Below are positions 47,037-48,955 of a stretch of DNA of 48,955 nt, piece after piece. Every line of letters starts with the position of its first letter. Within the stretch, counting starts at the first letter, position 1. This DNA comes from a virus: positions 1 through 48,955 of IMG/VR virus record IMGVR_UViG_3300034685_000104. One strand, given 5' to 3'. Made by a program: the position numbers and the translations under genes. Under the pieces are notes generated by a model. That model had not been told where the DNA came from, searched no databases, and saw nothing but the letters and a program-made list of their open reading frames with translations.

Positions 47037-48955
47037 TCAAGAAATACCACCAGCTCTCATAACATTTTTTGCAGCCCTTGTTAAAGTGCGCCCTATAATG
47101 TCAACATCTAGTTCGTCATCCAAGTATGTGTTTTCGGACCTGAACATAGTGTCAATATTAATAGCGGGAGTTTGATTATTGCCAGACAACTTATTGAGCG
47201 AATTCGTTGATAACACACCGATTAGCGTTTGTAACTGTTTAGATAAATTAGGTGGGAATATCAGCTCGCCAGGTTTTAGTTCTGCAATACCATATGACAT
47301 AGTTAATGCTCCGGTATGTGCTTTAGGAATCACCAACACTTGCCCTGGTCGAATCAGATTTGGGTTACTGCCAATCAGTTTTTTATTTGCTTCATATATT
47401 TTTTGCCATGTAGTTTTATATTTAGCGGCAATACCACTTAATGTATCACCAGCTTTAACAGTATACTTGGTTTGGACAGGAGCCGTAGGTTTTGCAGGAG
47501 CAGGGGCAGGGGATGTTGGCTGTGACGGGGCGGGAGTAGGCGTAGGTTGTGCAGGAGCAGGGGCTGGCGGCGCAGCTTGTTGTCCTGCTTCAGACGGGCT
47601 AATACCAGGAATAACTGCCATAGCCTCTCTGGTTTTTTGAATAATTTCATCAAGAGTATTTTTTATACCGTCTAAATTCCCACTATTAAAACCATCAATC
47701 AATGCCTGCATCCATTTCATACCCATTTCAAGCCAGTCATCTTGATATGTTGCCGCATCGGATATAATATTCATATTGGTATCATTAAACGCATTTTCAA
47801 TATCCTGCAATGCATCTTCTACTATCTTTTTTTGTTCGTCCGCTTTTTGTTGTATATCATCAATTTCATCTTGTAACTGTTTCCTGCGGTCTTGACGCGC
47901 CCACTTTTCTTGTTGATTCCGCCACTGTATGTTTTCTTCTTCTATCTGTTTTTGAATGTCTGCAATAGCTTCCAGATGCTCTTTACCAGTACGTATCTGA
48001 TGATATTGTAATTCTTCATACAGTTCCTGTAATTTCTTATTGTGTTGGCGCTCAGATTCTTCTCTGTCGGCGGCAGTCTCTTCTTCGTCGAGTTCGTCTA
48101 ATAACTTTTGACGAATAGCTATCTCTTTATCAGCAGCAGCCTGTATATTATCAATACGCTTCTTATTAGCCTCACGCACTTTATCCAGTTGTTCTTCTAG
48201 CAATTTACGATTAAGACTAAATAATTCTTCTTGTAATTTTTCCTGTTCTTTAACAGTACCTTTCCACTCTTTAAGAAGCTTTTGGTAAAATTCAATTTGC
48301 TGTTGTGTATTCCAACGTCCCATTGCGATCTGGTGTCGCGCTGTTTCCATGGCCTTATCAGCTACATCATCATAAAACTCCTGAATCTGATTGCTGGTTT
48401 TGTTATATAATTCAATTTGGGCATCGTATATACTATTTTGGATATCTGTTGCTTTGTTTTGCAAATCTTCCCAATTACTAATAAGCTGCTGAAACAGCGC
48501 TTTGCGATCTTCATATGCCTGTTGGTCTTTTTCCGATTTAAATGTTTTTGTGGGGAACATTTGTTCAAATCTTTTTTGGATATCGATTTGACTCATGCCG
48601 ACAAAATTAAACCCGAACGTCTTTTGAAACTGCGCTTGTACTTGGTTCTGTAAATTAAGAGTATTTTTATAATTAGTTTCCAACACAGCAATACGTTTTT
48701 TTTGCTGATCCAACAAGGTGTTTTGGAGCTTAAGAGCCTCCGCTAAACTGTTTTTATCACCTTTTGCAAGCAGCATTTCTATTTTTTTAGCTGTAGTTTC
48801 AACCAAATCATCTTGTTCTTCTAAACGTCTGTTAATTTCTTTAAGCGCTGTTTGATATTTGTCAGCCGCCTTCATTTCAACGGTATATGTCGGAGTAGAT
48901 GTTTTAGTGCCGCTAGTTTTAGGCGTTTTGGTTTTAGGAATTTTGGTTTTAGGAA
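47037..48955 (-). CDS. Tape measure protein, C-terminal part with LysM domain (5' end outside the window)
   Basis: The frame is open to the window edge; before the internal ATG (48875) it continues as a repeated P-K-T-K-type linker, so the gene is truncated on the right. The first about 400 residues are a long coiled coil ('NQVQAQFQKTFGF', 'LLEEQLDKVREANKKRIDNI'), typical of tape measures. Next is a Pro/Ala-rich linker and a LysM domain ('YTVKAGDTLSGIAAKYKTTWQKIYEANK'), which binds peptidoglycan. The last 90 residues are helical. It sets tail length and may aid wall passage. It is the first gene seen in the minus tail operon. Confidence 0.85.
   Translation of the reverse strand, partial: PKTKIPKTKTPKTSGTKTSTPTYTVEMKAADKYQTALKEINRRLEEQDDLVETTAKKIEMLLAKGDKNSLAEALKLQNTLLDQQKKRIAVLETNYKNTLNLQNQVQAQFQKTFGFNFVGMSQIDIQKRFEQMFPTKTFKSEKDQQAYEDRKALFQQLISNWEDLQNKATDIQNSIYDAQIELYNKTSNQIQEFYDDVADKAMETARHQIAMGRWNTQQQIEFYQKLLKEWKGTVKEQEKLQEELFSLNRKLLEEQLDKVREANKKRIDNIQAAADKEIAIRQKLLDELDEEETAADREESERQHNKKLQELYEELQYHQIRTGKEHLEAIADIQKQIEEENIQWRNQQEKWARQDRRKQLQDEIDDIQQKADEQKKIVEDALQDIENAFNDTNMNIISDAATYQDDWLEMGMKWMQALIDGFNSGNLDGIKNTLDEIIQKTREAMAVIPGISPSEAGQQAAPPAPAPAQPTPTPAPSQPTSPAPAPAKPTAPVQTKYTVKAGDTLSGIAAKYKTTWQKIYEANKKLIGSNPNLIRPGQVLVIPKAHTGALTMSYGIAELKPGELIFPPNLSKQLQTLIGVLSTNSLNKLSGNNQTPAINIDTMFRSENTYLDDELDVDIIGRTLTRAAKNVMRAGGIS

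Noticed and set aside
47179-47640. Plus-strand open frame of 153 codons opposite the tape measure
   Set aside because: It mirrors the Pro/Ala-rich linker and LysM region of the minus gene; its Gly/Ala/Cys-rich sequence is an artefact of the opposite strand.

Overview
The window is an AT-rich segment of a tailed, siphovirus-like phage or prophage of a Gram-positive (Bacillota/Firmicutes-type) host. The evidence is strong AGGAGG-type ribosome binding sites, several near-perfect TTGACA-N17-TATAAT promoters, a Gram-positive LexA (SOS) box, an XkdX protein, Dit-like tail proteins, a LysM tape measure and an XhlA-like protein. No terminase, portal or capsid gene is present, so this is only part of a larger genome. 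There are two transcription blocks: plus-strand genes from 1 to about 34.08 kb, and minus-strand genes from about 34.4 kb to the right edge. The two converge on a terminator region at 34.06-34.44 kb.

Left region (0-7 kb, +): small, mostly acidic proteins of unknown function. They include two paralogues (89 and 1582), a gene split at a run of eight T (3701), and a Xer-like tyrosine recombinase (6066). Embedded among them at 2390-2468 is a 79-nt RNA gene. It has all the parts of the tRNA-like domain of tmRNA (acceptor with G3:U70, T-arm, GACGG hinge, encoded CCA) but no tag-coding region and no pseudoknots.

7-15.5 kb (+): a LexA-controlled gene, an SSB-like OB protein and a RecA/Sak4-like ATPase, a DUF3789-like peptide, a 3D-domain wall enzyme, tRNA-Thr(UGU), small accessory genes and a guanylate-kinase-like enzyme. 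There is also a cluster of relics resembling IS200/IS605 or IscB/HEARO guide-RNA elements (13.59, 14.72 and 15.28-15.40 kb).

15.5-34 kb (+): the replication and nucleotide block. It encodes a DnaB helicase, Toprim primase, Cas4/RecB-like nuclease, four DNA methyltransferases, a PAPS-reductase/DndC-like PP-loop protein, a deoxyribosyltransferase-like protein, class II ribonucleotide reductase with a mini-intein, Nudix hydrolase, ThyX, a DnaE-type DNA polymerase III alpha subunit and an Hjc-like nuclease. Three nearly identical promoters (8150, 15488, 25568) head the SSB/ATPase, replication and nucleotide operons and suggest one co-regulated set.

34-49 kb (-): XhlA-like protein, tyrosine integrase and tail/adhesion genes, read from the tape measure at the right edge. 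They include two Dit-like paralogues (one fused to sugar-binding/LamG-type domains) and a Kelch-like protein with seven nearly identical 45-residue repeats. A roughly 98-nt two-hairpin RNA-like element occurs twice, at 22.8 kb and 43.9 kb. In both copies the sequence differences keep pairing only if the RNA is read from the plus strand.

All family calls come from reading the sequence. No database search was run.
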